DNA of 64,000 nt from Nocardioides nematodiphilus (GTDB taxonomy: Bacteria; Actinomycetota; Actinomycetes; Propionibacteriales; Nocardioidaceae): positions 144,344 through 208,343 of the forward strand of contig NZ_JAIWOY010000003.1 in assembly GCF_020216525.1 (NCBI RefSeq), written 5' to 3'. The position numbers were made by a program, and so were the translations under genes. This document shows positions 27,835-34,757 of this stretch, piece by piece; within the stretch, counting starts at the first letter, position 1, and each line of letters begins with the position of its first letter. The notes under the pieces were generated by a model. That model was given only the letters and a program-made list of their open reading frames with translations, did not search any database and was not told the origin of the DNA.

Positions 27835-28592
27835 TCGCCCTCATCGGCGGCACCGGCAAGACCGGTCGCGCCGTGCAGGCGGCCCTGTCCGGGGTGGGCG
27901 TGGAGGCTCACGCCCTCGGCCGGGCCGCCTCTGCGGACCTGTCCGCCGCGCTCGCCGGCGCGGACGCGGTCTACCTGATCGCGCCCAACCTCCATCCGGA
28001 CGAGCCGCGCTATGTCGCCGACGCACTGGCGGCGATGCGGGCGGCGGGTGTCGGCCGGGTCGTCTACCACTCGGTCGCCTCGCCGTACGCCCCGGCGATG
28101 CCGCACCACCTCGGCAAGGCGACCGCCGAGGACCTGGTCCGGCGCTCGGGGCTGGCCTGGACGATCCTCCAGCCCTGCGCGTACCTGCAGAACCTGCAGG
28201 CCGGGGTGATGACCGGCGCCCTGAGCGTCCCGTACTCGCTCGAGACCCGCTTCGGCCTGGTCGACCTCGACGACGTGGCCCGGGCCGCCGCCGTCGTGCT
28301 CACCGAGCCCGGCCACGACGGCGCCACCTACGAGCTGGGCGGTCCTGCCCTGGTCACTCTCGCCGAGGTCGCCGCGATCGCGACCGAGGTGCTCGGCCGA
28401 CCGGTCACCGCGACCCGGACCGACCCGGACGCCTGGGCCGGTGAGGGGTTGGGCGAGCGCGAGCAGGTGTGGCTGCGCGCGATGTTCGGCTACTACGACG
28501 CGTACGGCCTGCCGACCGGCGGGCGAGTTCTCGCGGCCCTGCTCGGCCGCACACCCGCCACGGTCGCGGACGTGATGACGCGCTGGCAGTAG
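27816..28592 (+). CDS. NmrA/SDR-type NAD(P)-binding protein
   Basis: The 258-residue protein starts with the Rossmann motif ALIGGTGKTGRAV and resembles NmrA-like atypical short-chain dehydrogenases (VYHSVASPYAPAMPHH, VDLDDVARAAAVVL). It lacks an obvious Tyr-x3-Lys pair. It overlaps hyuB by 19 bases and is thus in that operon. Members range from redox sensors to reductases, so the role here is open. Its TAG stop lies inside the first half of the regulatory element of the carbamate kinase promoter. Confidence 0.8.
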   Translation: MGRPPLIALIGGTGKTGRAVQAALSGVGVEAHALGRAASADLSAALAGADAVYLIAPNLHPDEPRYVADALAAMRAAGVGRVVYHSVASPYAPAMPHHLGKATAEDLVRRSGLAWTILQPCAYLQNLQAGVMTGALSVPYSLETRFGLVDLDDVARAAAVVLTEPGHDGATYELGGPALVTLAEVAAIATEVLGRPVTATRTDPDAWAGEGLGEREQVWLRAMFGYYDAYGLPTGGRVLAALLGRTPATVADVMTRWQ

Positions 28593-28620
28593 TTGCCAGG
28601 GATCGGCGGCGGAGTCGGCA
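28585..28620 (+). promoter_or_regulatory. Shared regulatory element, copy 3 (carbamate kinase-barbiturase operon)
   Basis: GGCAGTAGTTGCC at 28585-28597 (itself a palindrome GGCA-N5-TGCC), 17 bases, then TCGGCA (28615-28620). It ends 46 bases before the leaderless ATG at 28666. Confidence 0.6.
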
Positions 28621-28653
28621 GTTCCGCACGGTGAACGCAGTGGTCGGGCTCAC

Positions 28654-28659
28654 TAGGTT
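28654..28659 (+). promoter_or_regulatory. -10 box of carbamate kinase gene
   Basis: TAGGTT ends six bases before the ATG at 28666, the leaderless layout. A GTGAAC hexamer 17 bases upstream (28631-28636) could be a weak -35 box. Confidence 0.55.
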
Positions 28660-28665
28660 CGGAGC

Positions 28666-29604
28666 ATGAGGATCCTGCTGGCCCTGGGCGGCAACGCGAT
28701 GACGTCGCCCACTGGCGGCGCCCGCCCCGAGGACCAGATCACCGCGGCGACGACGGCGATGGAGGCCGTCGCGGCGCTCATCGCCGAAGGCCTCGAGGTG
28801 GTCATCACCCACGGAAACGGACCCCAGGTCGGCAATCTCCTGGTCAAGAACGAGCTCGCCGCCCACGTCGTGCCGCCGGTCCCGCTGGACTGGTGCGGAG
28901 CGCAGACCCAAGGCACCCTCGGCGACATCCTGATGAACGCCCTCGACGGCTCCCTCACCACACGCGGGCTCGCCCGCCCGACGGCCGCCCTGATCACCCG
29001 CACGCTCGTCGATCCTGGCGACCCGGCGTTCGCCTCGCCCAGCAAGCCCGTCGGTCGCTACCTGTCGGCCGACGAGGCGCAGGTGATGATCGAGCACGGG
29101 GAGAACTGGGAGGACCGCGGTGCGCGCGGCTGGCGGCGCGTGGTCGCCTCGCCCGAGCCCCGCGAGGTCCTCGAGGCTCCCGCCGTCGTCGCCCTGGTCG
29201 AGTCCGGCTTCGTGGTGATCGCCAACGGCGGAGGCGGGATCCCGACCGTACGCCGGCCCGACGGCAGCCTCACCGGGATCGAGGCCGTCATCGACAAGGA
29301 CCTCGGGGCCGCCCTGCTCGCCGAGAGCGTCGAGGTCGATCTGCTGGTGATCGCCACCGACGTACCGCACGCGATCCTCGACTTCGGCACCCCCGACGCC
29401 CGCCCGATCGGCGAGGTCACCCTCGACGAGATGCGCGCGTACGCCGCCGCCGGGCACTTCGCCGGCGGCTCGATGGGCCCCAAGGTCGACGCGGTCTGCC
29501 GCTTCGTCGAGCGGTCCGGGCGGCGCGGCGTCATCACCGACCTGAACACCATCGTCGCGGCCGCCTCCGGGCAGGCCGGGACCATCGTCGTACCCAACTC
29601 CTGA
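28666..29604 (+). CDS. arcC: Carbamate kinase
   Basis: The 312-residue protein has the amino acid kinase signatures [32 protein letters not shown] and [13 protein letters not shown] of carbamate kinase, which makes ATP from carbamoyl phosphate and ADP with release of CO2 and ammonia. No arginine deiminase or ornithine carbamoyltransferase is nearby, so the carbamoyl phosphate must come from another source; the FdrA/DUF1116/DUF2877 complex encoded in the same regulon is the obvious one. In E. coli the all genes are likewise accompanied by a carbamate kinase. It is followed after 26 bases by the barbiturase-family gene. Confidence 0.93.
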   Translation: MRILLALGGNAMTSPTGGARPEDQITAATTAMEAVAALIAEGLEVVITHGNGPQVGNLLVKNELAAHVVPPVPLDWCGAQTQGTLGDILMNALDGSLTTRGLARPTAALITRTLVDPGDPAFASPSKPVGRYLSADEAQVMIEHGENWEDRGARGWRRVVASPEPREVLEAPAVVALVESGFVVIANGGGGIPTVRRPDGSLTGIEAVIDKDLGAALLAESVEVDLLVIATDVPHAILDFGTPDARPIGEVTLDEMRAYAAAGHFAGGSMGPKVDAVCRFVERSGRRGVITDLNTIVAAASGQAGTIVVPNS

Positions 29605-29630
29605 GTCCGAACCGAAGGGAAACGCCTGAC

Positions 29631-30737
29631 ATGCCTGCAGCCATTGAGGTCCGCAAGGTCCCGATCCACTCCGTCGCCGACGCCTCCGAGCTGGCCAAGC
29701 TCATCGACGACGGCGTGCTCGACGCATCGCGGGTGATCGCGATCATCGGCAAGACCGAGGGCAACGGCGGCGTCAACGACTACACCCGGATCATCGCCGA
29801 CCGCGCCTTCCGCGAGGTGCTGATCGCCAAGGGCGCCCCGGCCGAGCAGGTCAAGGGCGTCCCGATCGTCTGGTCGGGCGGCACCGACGGCGTGATCAGC
29901 CCGCACGCCACGATCTTCGCCACCACTGACGTGCCCGAGGACGACCCGAGCCGTGGAGAGCAGCGCCTCACCGTCGGCTTCGCGATGAGCGAGCCGCTGG
30001 CCCCCGAGGAGATCGGGCGGACCAGCATGGTCTCGAAGGTCGCCGACGCGGTGAAGGTCGCCATGGAGCGCGCCGGCATCACCGACCCGGGCGACGTGCA
30101 CTACGTGCAGACCAAGACGCCGCTGCTCACCATCCACACCATCCGCGACGCCAAGAGCCGCGGCAAGACGGTCTGGACCGAGCACACCCACGAGTCGATG
30201 GACCTCTCCAACGGCTGCACCGCACTCGGCATCGCGGTGGCGCTCGGCGAGATCGAGATGCCGACCGACGCCGATGTCATGCACAACCGCTCGCTGTTCT
30301 CCTCCGTCGCCTCCTGCTCCTCGGGCGTCGAGCTCGACCAGGCCCAGGTGGTCGTGGTCGGCAACGCCACCGGCGTCGGCGGCCGCTACCGGATCGGGCA
30401 CTCGGTGATGAACGATGCGCTCGACCAGGACGGCATCTGGGCAGCGATCAAGGACGCCGGTCTCGATCTGCCCGAGCGCCCGCACCACACCGACCTCGAC
30501 GGCCGGCTGGTCAACGTCTTCCTCAAGTGCGAGGCCTCGCAGGACGGCATGGTCCGCGGACGCCGCAACGCCATGCTCGACGACTCCGACGTGCACTGGC
30601 ACCGCCAGATCAAGTCCTGCGTCGGCGGCGTCACGGCGGCCGTCACGGGCGACCCCGCGGTCTTCGTCTCGGTCTCGGCCGCGCACCAGGGCCCCGAGGG
30701 AGGCGGCCCCGTCGCCGCCATCGTCGACCTCAGCTGA
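29631..30737 (+). CDS. Ring-opening amidohydrolase (barbiturase/cyanuric acid hydrolase family)
   Basis: The 368-residue protein matches the AtzD/TrzD/barbiturase family, a fold with three repeats each giving a Lys-Ser pair. Here these are K41 ([14 protein letters not shown]) with S82 ([12 protein letters not shown]), K162 with the serines of [13 protein letters not shown] (224-236), and K299 ([15 protein letters not shown]) with S347 ([17 protein letters not shown]). The family hydrolyses barbiturate to ureidomalonate or cyanuric acid to carboxybiuret. Barbiturase is favoured because the regulon contains a UraA-like permease and a molybdenum hydroxylase and no biuret or allophanate hydrolase. 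GAAGGGA precedes the ATG. Confidence 0.9.
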   Translation: MPAAIEVRKVPIHSVADASELAKLIDDGVLDASRVIAIIGKTEGNGGVNDYTRIIADRAFREVLIAKGAPAEQVKGVPIVWSGGTDGVISPHATIFATTDVPEDDPSRGEQRLTVGFAMSEPLAPEEIGRTSMVSKVADAVKVAMERAGITDPGDVHYVQTKTPLLTIHTIRDAKSRGKTVWTEHTHESMDLSNGCTALGIAVALGEIEMPTDADVMHNRSLFSSVASCSSGVELDQAQVVVVGNATGVGGRYRIGHSVMNDALDQDGIWAAIKDAGLDLPERPHHTDLDGRLVNVFLKCEASQDGMVRGRRNAMLDDSDVHWHRQIKSCVGGVTAAVTGDPAVFVSVSAAHQGPEGGGPVAAIVDLS

Positions 30738-30741
30738 CGCC

Positions 30742-31026
30742 GACTCGGCCCTCGTGCACTGCTGACTCGGCCGTCACGCGCCTACGACTCGGCCCTCCGA
30801 CTGCTTTCCGCGGTCGGAGGGCCGAGTCAGTCGTGTCTGAGGGCCAGGCCGGGCGTGCGGGAGGGCCAGGTCGGGCGTGCGGGAGGGCCAGGTCGGGCGT
30901 GCGGGAGGGCCGAGTCGGCGGTGTCTAAGGGCCAGGTCAGTCGTGTCTGAGGGCCAGGTCGGGCGTGCGGGACGGCCAGGTCGGCCGTGTCCGAGGGCCT
31001 ACTCGGCGGTGTCGGAGGGCCGAGTC
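30742..31026. repeat. 22-bp repeat array, 3 inverted plus 10 direct units, with central hairpin
   Basis: The space between the barbiturase-like and caiB genes is filled by 22-base units sharing the core GAGGGCC(A/G)(G/A)GTC. Three units are in one orientation (starts 30742, 30764, 30786) and ten in the other (from 30807, 30829, 30851, 30873, 30895, 30917, 30939, 30961, 30983, 31005). Units at 30851 and 30873 are identical; the rest differ at a few sites. The last two units run into the 3' end of caiB and encode its final residues. Confidence 0.85.
30786..30828. terminator. Perfect 16-bp hairpin between convergent genes
   Basis: GACTCGGCCCTCCGAC (30786-30801) is the exact reverse complement of GTCGGAGGGCCGAGTC (30813-30828), with an 11-base loop. 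It marks the point where the 22-base units switch orientation. It can end transcription from both the barbiturase operon and caiB, although no U-run follows. Confidence 0.6.
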
Positions 31027-32192
31027 AGCCAGGCGCGGATCTCGTCGTTGTGCTGGCCGAGCGTTGGGGGAGCGGCATGCTCGGTGCGCCCGCCGGCGTA
31101 CGGGTTGTCGTCGAAGCGCAGGGTCGGGCCGGGGAGCTGGATCGGGCCGAGGGTGGCGTGCTCGACGTCGATGAGCAGCCCCTGGGAGCGGGTCTGCTCC
31201 CAGGCGTAGACGTCGTCGAGGGAGCGCACCTTGCCTGCCGGCACGCCGGCGGCGTCAAGCCGGGCGAGGACGGTCTCGGCGTCGAGGTCGGCGAGCAGCC
31301 CCTCGATCAACGCGATCAGCGCGTCGCGGTTGGCCACGCGCTCGGGATTGGTGCCGAAGCCGGGCGTGGCCGGGTCGATCCGGAACTCGCCGGCGAAGGC
31401 CGCCCACAGCTTCTCCGAGCCGCACGCGATCTGGACCGGCGCGGTGCGCGTCGCGAACATCCCGTACGGCGCGATCGACGGGTGGTGGCCGCCGGCCAGC
31501 CCCGGGACCTCGCCGGCGACGGTCCACTTGGTGCCCTGGAAGGCGTGCACCCCGACCATCCCGGCCAGAAGCGACGTGTGCACCACCCGGCCGCGCCCGG
31601 TCCGCTCGCGCTCGTAGAGGGCCGACACCACGCCGTACGCGCCGTTCATCCCGGCCAGCAGATCGGCGATCGGGACCCCGACCTTGGTCGGCTCGCTCAG
31701 GCCGGTCAGCGACATCAGGCCGCCCTCGCCCTGCGCGATCTGGTCGAAGCCTGCCCGCTGCGCCTCCGGGCCGTCGTGGCCGAAGCCGGTGATCTGGAGG
31801 ACCACCAGGCGCGGGTTGAGTTCGTGCAGTCGCTCGATCGGGAAGCCGAGCCGGTCCAGGACGCCGACCCGGAAGTTCTCCATCAGCACGTCGGAGCGCT
31901 CGACCAGCCGCGCGAGGACCTCCTGGTCCCCGGCGTCCTTGAGGTCGAGGGTGATCGACTCCTTGTTCCGGTTCGCGGAGAGGAAGTACGTCGACTCGCG
32001 CGCGCCCTCGGTCGGGTCCATGAACGGCGGACCCCACGTACGGGTGTCGTCGCCGGTGGGGCTCTCGACCTTGATCACGCGCGCGCCGAGGTCACCGAGC
32101 ATCATCGCCGCGTGCGGTCCGGCGAGGGCGCGGGTGAGATCGAGGACCACGATGCCCTCGAGCGGGCCGGAGGGCGCAGAGATGCCAGACAT
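30999..32192 (-). CDS. CaiB/BaiF family CoA-transferase
   Basis: The 397-residue protein is a class III CoA-transferase: VVLDLTRALAGPHAAMMLGDLGARVIKVE at the N-terminus and catalytic D177 in VGVPIADLLAGMNGAYGVV. Such enzymes move CoA between carboxylates such as formate, oxalate, succinate and malonate. Its promoter has the same element as the pyrimidine-like operons, so it probably activates the final acid of the pathway, for instance malonate to malonyl-CoA. The ATG at 32192 follows a minus-strand TAGCGT box (32200-32205) by seven bases. The last eight residues (TRPSDTAE) and stop are encoded by units of the 22-base repeat array. Confidence 0.9.
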   Translation of the reverse strand: MSGISAPSGPLEGIVVLDLTRALAGPHAAMMLGDLGARVIKVESPTGDDTRTWGPPFMDPTEGARESTYFLSANRNKESITLDLKDAGDQEVLARLVERSDVLMENFRVGVLDRLGFPIERLHELNPRLVVLQITGFGHDGPEAQRAGFDQIAQGEGGLMSLTGLSEPTKVGVPIADLLAGMNGAYGVVSALYERERTGRGRVVHTSLLAGMVGVHAFQGTKWTVAGEVPGLAGGHHPSIAPYGMFATRTAPVQIACGSEKLWAAFAGEFRIDPATPGFGTNPERVANRDALIALIEGLLADLDAETVLARLDAAGVPAGKVRSLDDVYAWEQTRSQGLLIDVEHATLGPIQLPGPTLRFDDNPYAGGRTEHAAPPTLGQHNDEIRAWLTRPSDTAE

Positions 32193-32199
32193 GCCGGTG

Positions 32200-32205
32200 A
32201 CGCTA
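32200..32205 (-). promoter_or_regulatory. -10 box of caiB
   Basis: TAGCGT on the minus strand ends seven bases before the ATG at 32192. It is identical to the -10 box of the DUF2877 operon. Confidence 0.55.
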
Positions 32206-32238
32206 ATGACGAAAGCGGGGCCGAAGTAGGGCAAATGC

Positions 32239-32273
32239 TGCCAACGGCCTGCCGGGACTTTGGCGTCAGTCGC
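32239..32273 (-). promoter_or_regulatory. Shared regulatory element, copy 5 (caiB promoter)
   Basis: On the minus strand this reads GCGACTGACGCC, 17 bases, then TTGGCA, ending 47 bases before the predicted RNA start at 32192. Its outer half overlaps the stop codon of the MFS gene. Confidence 0.55.
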
Positions 32274-34029
32274 GCTGCTGGTGCAGCACACCCAGCGCCA
32301 GCAGCGCCCCGGCGACCGCCACCACCGCGGCCCACCCGAAGACGGTGTGCTCCTGAGCGATCCCGGCGCCCTGGAGCAGGTCGCGGTAGGCGTCGCACAG
32401 CCCCTGGCCGGCTCCGCAGACCGAGGTCATCGGAGGAAGGTCGGCCTGGGCGGCGTAGTAGTGCCGCAGTCCGAGCGTCGTCAGGGTGGAGATGCCGACG
32501 AGCATGCCGACCATCCTGGCCACCACGACCAGCGAGCTGGCCAGGCCGTGGATGGCGGCGTCGGTGCTGGCCAGGATCGAGGCATTGACCGGGGCGAGCA
32601 CCAGCCCGAAGCCGAGCCCGGCGAGGAGCAGCGGCAGGGTCGCGGTCCCGTGCCGGAGCGCGTCGACGTCCCATCGCGCCATCCAGGCCAGCCCGGCTGC
32701 TGCGAGCAACAGCCCGGCGGCCGCGATCACGCCGGCAGGAAGCCGGCGGGTGAGCCAGCCGCCGAGGACGGCCCCGACCGGCAGCGCGACCAGGAAGCGG
32801 ACCAGCACCAGTGCGGCCTTCACCTGGCTGTCGGCGTAGACGGTGGTGCGCGCGAAGAGCGGTACGTCGATGAGCGCCGCGACCAGCGCGACGCCGATCA
32901 GCAGGCTGACCGCCACCGATCCCCACGCCGCGCGCGGGCGCAGTGCGCCGCGGGGGATGAGCGGACGGGCGGCGGTGCGCTGCCGCAGCGCGAACGCCGT
33001 CAGGGCGAAAGCCGCGATGCCGAGATAGAGCCAGCCGCGTGGCGCCATCGCCGCCACCTGCGGATCGGCGGTGGCGAAGGCCAGGATCACTCCGGCCAGC
33101 GCGACGGCCAGCAGCAGCGCGCCCGGCAGGTCGACCTCGCGCGCGCTCGCGGTCCAACCCCGGACGTCGATCAGCGGCCAGCGTGGCGCCCGGGCCAGCG
33201 CGCAGCGCACGAGGTAGAGCGCGAGCGCGGCCAGGCAGGCGAGCCCGAGCGGGGTGGTCCACCGCCCGGAGCCGACGGCGGGGATGAAGAGCTGCCCCCA
33301 GGTGAGGTCGCGCATCATCGCGGTCGGCTGGAGGAGGACCAGGGCGCCGCTCACGGCGGTGAGGAGCAGAAGAAGGACGCCGTACGGATCCGCGTGTCCT
33401 CGGGTGACCCCGGGACCCGCTACGCGCACCTCGGCGACGGGGTCCCCGCAACGGCGCAGCGCGAGGGCGAGCACCACCCCGACGACCAGGTTGACCCCGA
33501 AGATCGCCCGCCAGTCCGCGACCGCGAGCACGATCGCACCCGCGAGCGGGCCGAGCAGCGAGCCCGCCTCCTGCACGGCCGACACGATCCCGAGCGGGAC
33601 GCCGCGGCGCTGCGCCGGATACAGATCGGCGACCAGTGCGAGGGTCGCGGGTACGAGAGCACCGCCGCCCACGCCCTGCAGCGCCCGGCCCAGGATCATC
33701 GGCCCGAGTCCGTACGCCAGCGCCGTCAGCAGCGACCCGAGGGAGAAGAGCACCAGCCCGGCGACCAGCACCGGCACCCGGCCGCGCCGGTCCGCGATGG
33801 AGCCGATCAGCGGCAGCATCGCGACGTAGCCGAGCAGGAACGCCGAGATGATCGGCGTCGCCTGCTGCAGCTGCTCGATGGAGAGCCCGACGCCGGCCAT
33901 CATGTCCGGCAGCGCCAGCACGACGACGTACGTGTCGGCTGCCGCGAACGCTACCGCGATCGCCGCCAGCGGGAGCAGCCGGCGCTGGCCCCGCCCCGTG
34001 GTCACGTCTGCGGTCGCGCCAACGGTCAC
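32266..34029 (-). CDS. MFS transporter, DHA2/EmrB-type (P55/Rv1410c-like)
   Basis: The 587-residue membrane protein has about 14 predicted segments and the MFS motif SIADRRGRVPVLVAG, typical of the drug:proton antiporter-2 family. The GTG start overlaps the stop of a LppX/LprAFG-family lipoprotein gene by four bases. This pairing is that of mycobacterial lprG-Rv1410c (P55), in which the transporter and lipoprotein move triacylglycerides or lipoglycans through the envelope and affect drug tolerance. By context it is a lipid or efflux transporter rather than part of the neighbouring catabolic island. Confidence 0.87.
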   Translation of the reverse strand: MTVGATADVTTGRGQRRLLPLAAIAVAFAAADTYVVVLALPDMMAGVGLSIEQLQQATPIISAFLLGYVAMLPLIGSIADRRGRVPVLVAGLVLFSLGSLLTALAYGLGPMILGRALQGVGGGALVPATLALVADLYPAQRRGVPLGIVSAVQEAGSLLGPLAGAIVLAVADWRAIFGVNLVVGVVLALALRRCGDPVAEVRVAGPGVTRGHADPYGVLLLLLTAVSGALVLLQPTAMMRDLTWGQLFIPAVGSGRWTTPLGLACLAALALYLVRCALARAPRWPLIDVRGWTASAREVDLPGALLLAVALAGVILAFATADPQVAAMAPRGWLYLGIAAFALTAFALRQRTAARPLIPRGALRPRAAWGSVAVSLLIGVALVAALIDVPLFARTTVYADSQVKAALVLVRFLVALPVGAVLGGWLTRRLPAGVIAAAGLLLAAAGLAWMARWDVDALRHGTATLPLLLAGLGFGLVLAPVNASILASTDAAIHGLASSLVVVARMVGMLVGISTLTTLGLRHYYAAQADLPPMTSVCGAGQGLCDAYRDLLQGAGIAQEHTVFGWAAVVAVAGALLALGVLHQQRD

Positions 34030-34757
34030 GGCGCCGTGATGGTCTTGTCGGTGCCGTACTCGTCGAGCGTCACCGTGTAGGTCGACGCCTGCTCACCCTC
34101 GCCGTAGAACCTCCCGGTGAGCACCGCCTGGGACAGCTCGTGGCCGGAGCCGATCGTGTACGACACGTCGAAGGTGCCGCTCGCGCTCGAGATGATGGAG
34201 GCGACCGCCGATTCGGGCAGCGTGCCGGTGTAGGTGGTCAGCACCTCCTTGTTGTCCGTGCCGCCGCGCACGCTGTCGCCCGCCTTGGGATGCTCGGTCG
34301 CGGTGAGGAGGTTGGAGATGCCGGTCTCCGGGGAGATCAGCGAGGCCGGGTCCGGGACGCCGTAGTCGGCCGGGTCGATCGTCTGCCAGCTCGTGGTCAG
34401 CGGCAGCTGCGCGTGGACCTTGCCGTCGACCGCGATCACCGGCACCTTCGCCGAGGTCCCGAGGATGTGCACGGTGATCGTGCCGTCGAACGCAGGCGCG
34501 TGGGTCAGGGTGCCCTCGGCCGCCGCCAGGACGTTGCCGCCCGGCAGGTCCTTGCCCTCGAGCGCGAGGCGCACGCCCGGGGTCGTGTCCAGCGTCTTCT
34601 TGGCGCTCGCCAGGGCCTCGGCCGGCGACTCGTCCGGCGCCGAGGACCCGCCACAGCCGGCGAGGGTCGCGGCGAGGAGGGCCGAGGTGACGGCAAGGGG
34701 GAGGGCCCATGAACGAGTACGTCGCTGCACGGGCCTCACCCTTGCACACTCACTCAA
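34026..34757 (-). CDS. LppX/LprAFG-family lipoprotein (LprG-like)
   Basis: The protein has up to 243 residues. A basic N-terminus (RRTRS), a hydrophobic stretch and lipobox LAGC (cysteine 35) show that it is a lipoprotein. The mature part follows the LppX_LprAFG pattern: a cupped beta-sheet that binds lipids. The start is uncertain; the first ATG (34757) overlaps the end of parC by eight bases, while internal GTGs at 34739 or 34730 have AAGGGTGAGG nearby and would give a more usual signal peptide. It is translationally coupled to the MFS gene. Confidence 0.85.
   Translation of the reverse strand: MSECARVRPVQRRTRSWALPLAVTSALLAATLAGCGGSSAPDESPAEALASAKKTLDTTPGVRLALEGKDLPGGNVLAAAEGTLTHAPAFDGTITVHILGTSAKVPVIAVDGKVHAQLPLTTSWQTIDPADYGVPDPASLISPETGISNLLTATEHPKAGDSVRGGTDNKEVLTTYTGTLPESAVASIISSASGTFDVSYTIGSGHELSQAVLTGRFYGEGEQASTYTVTLDEYGTDKTITAP

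Noticed and set aside
29631..30737. Cyanuric acid hydrolase of an s-triazine pathway
   Set aside because: No biuret hydrolase, allophanate hydrolase or triazine hydrolase genes are nearby. The family assignment allows it, so it is kept only as an alternative.
30742..31026. CRISPR array
   Set aside because: The 22-base units are directly adjacent with no unique spacers, and there are no cas genes. It is a tandem repeat.
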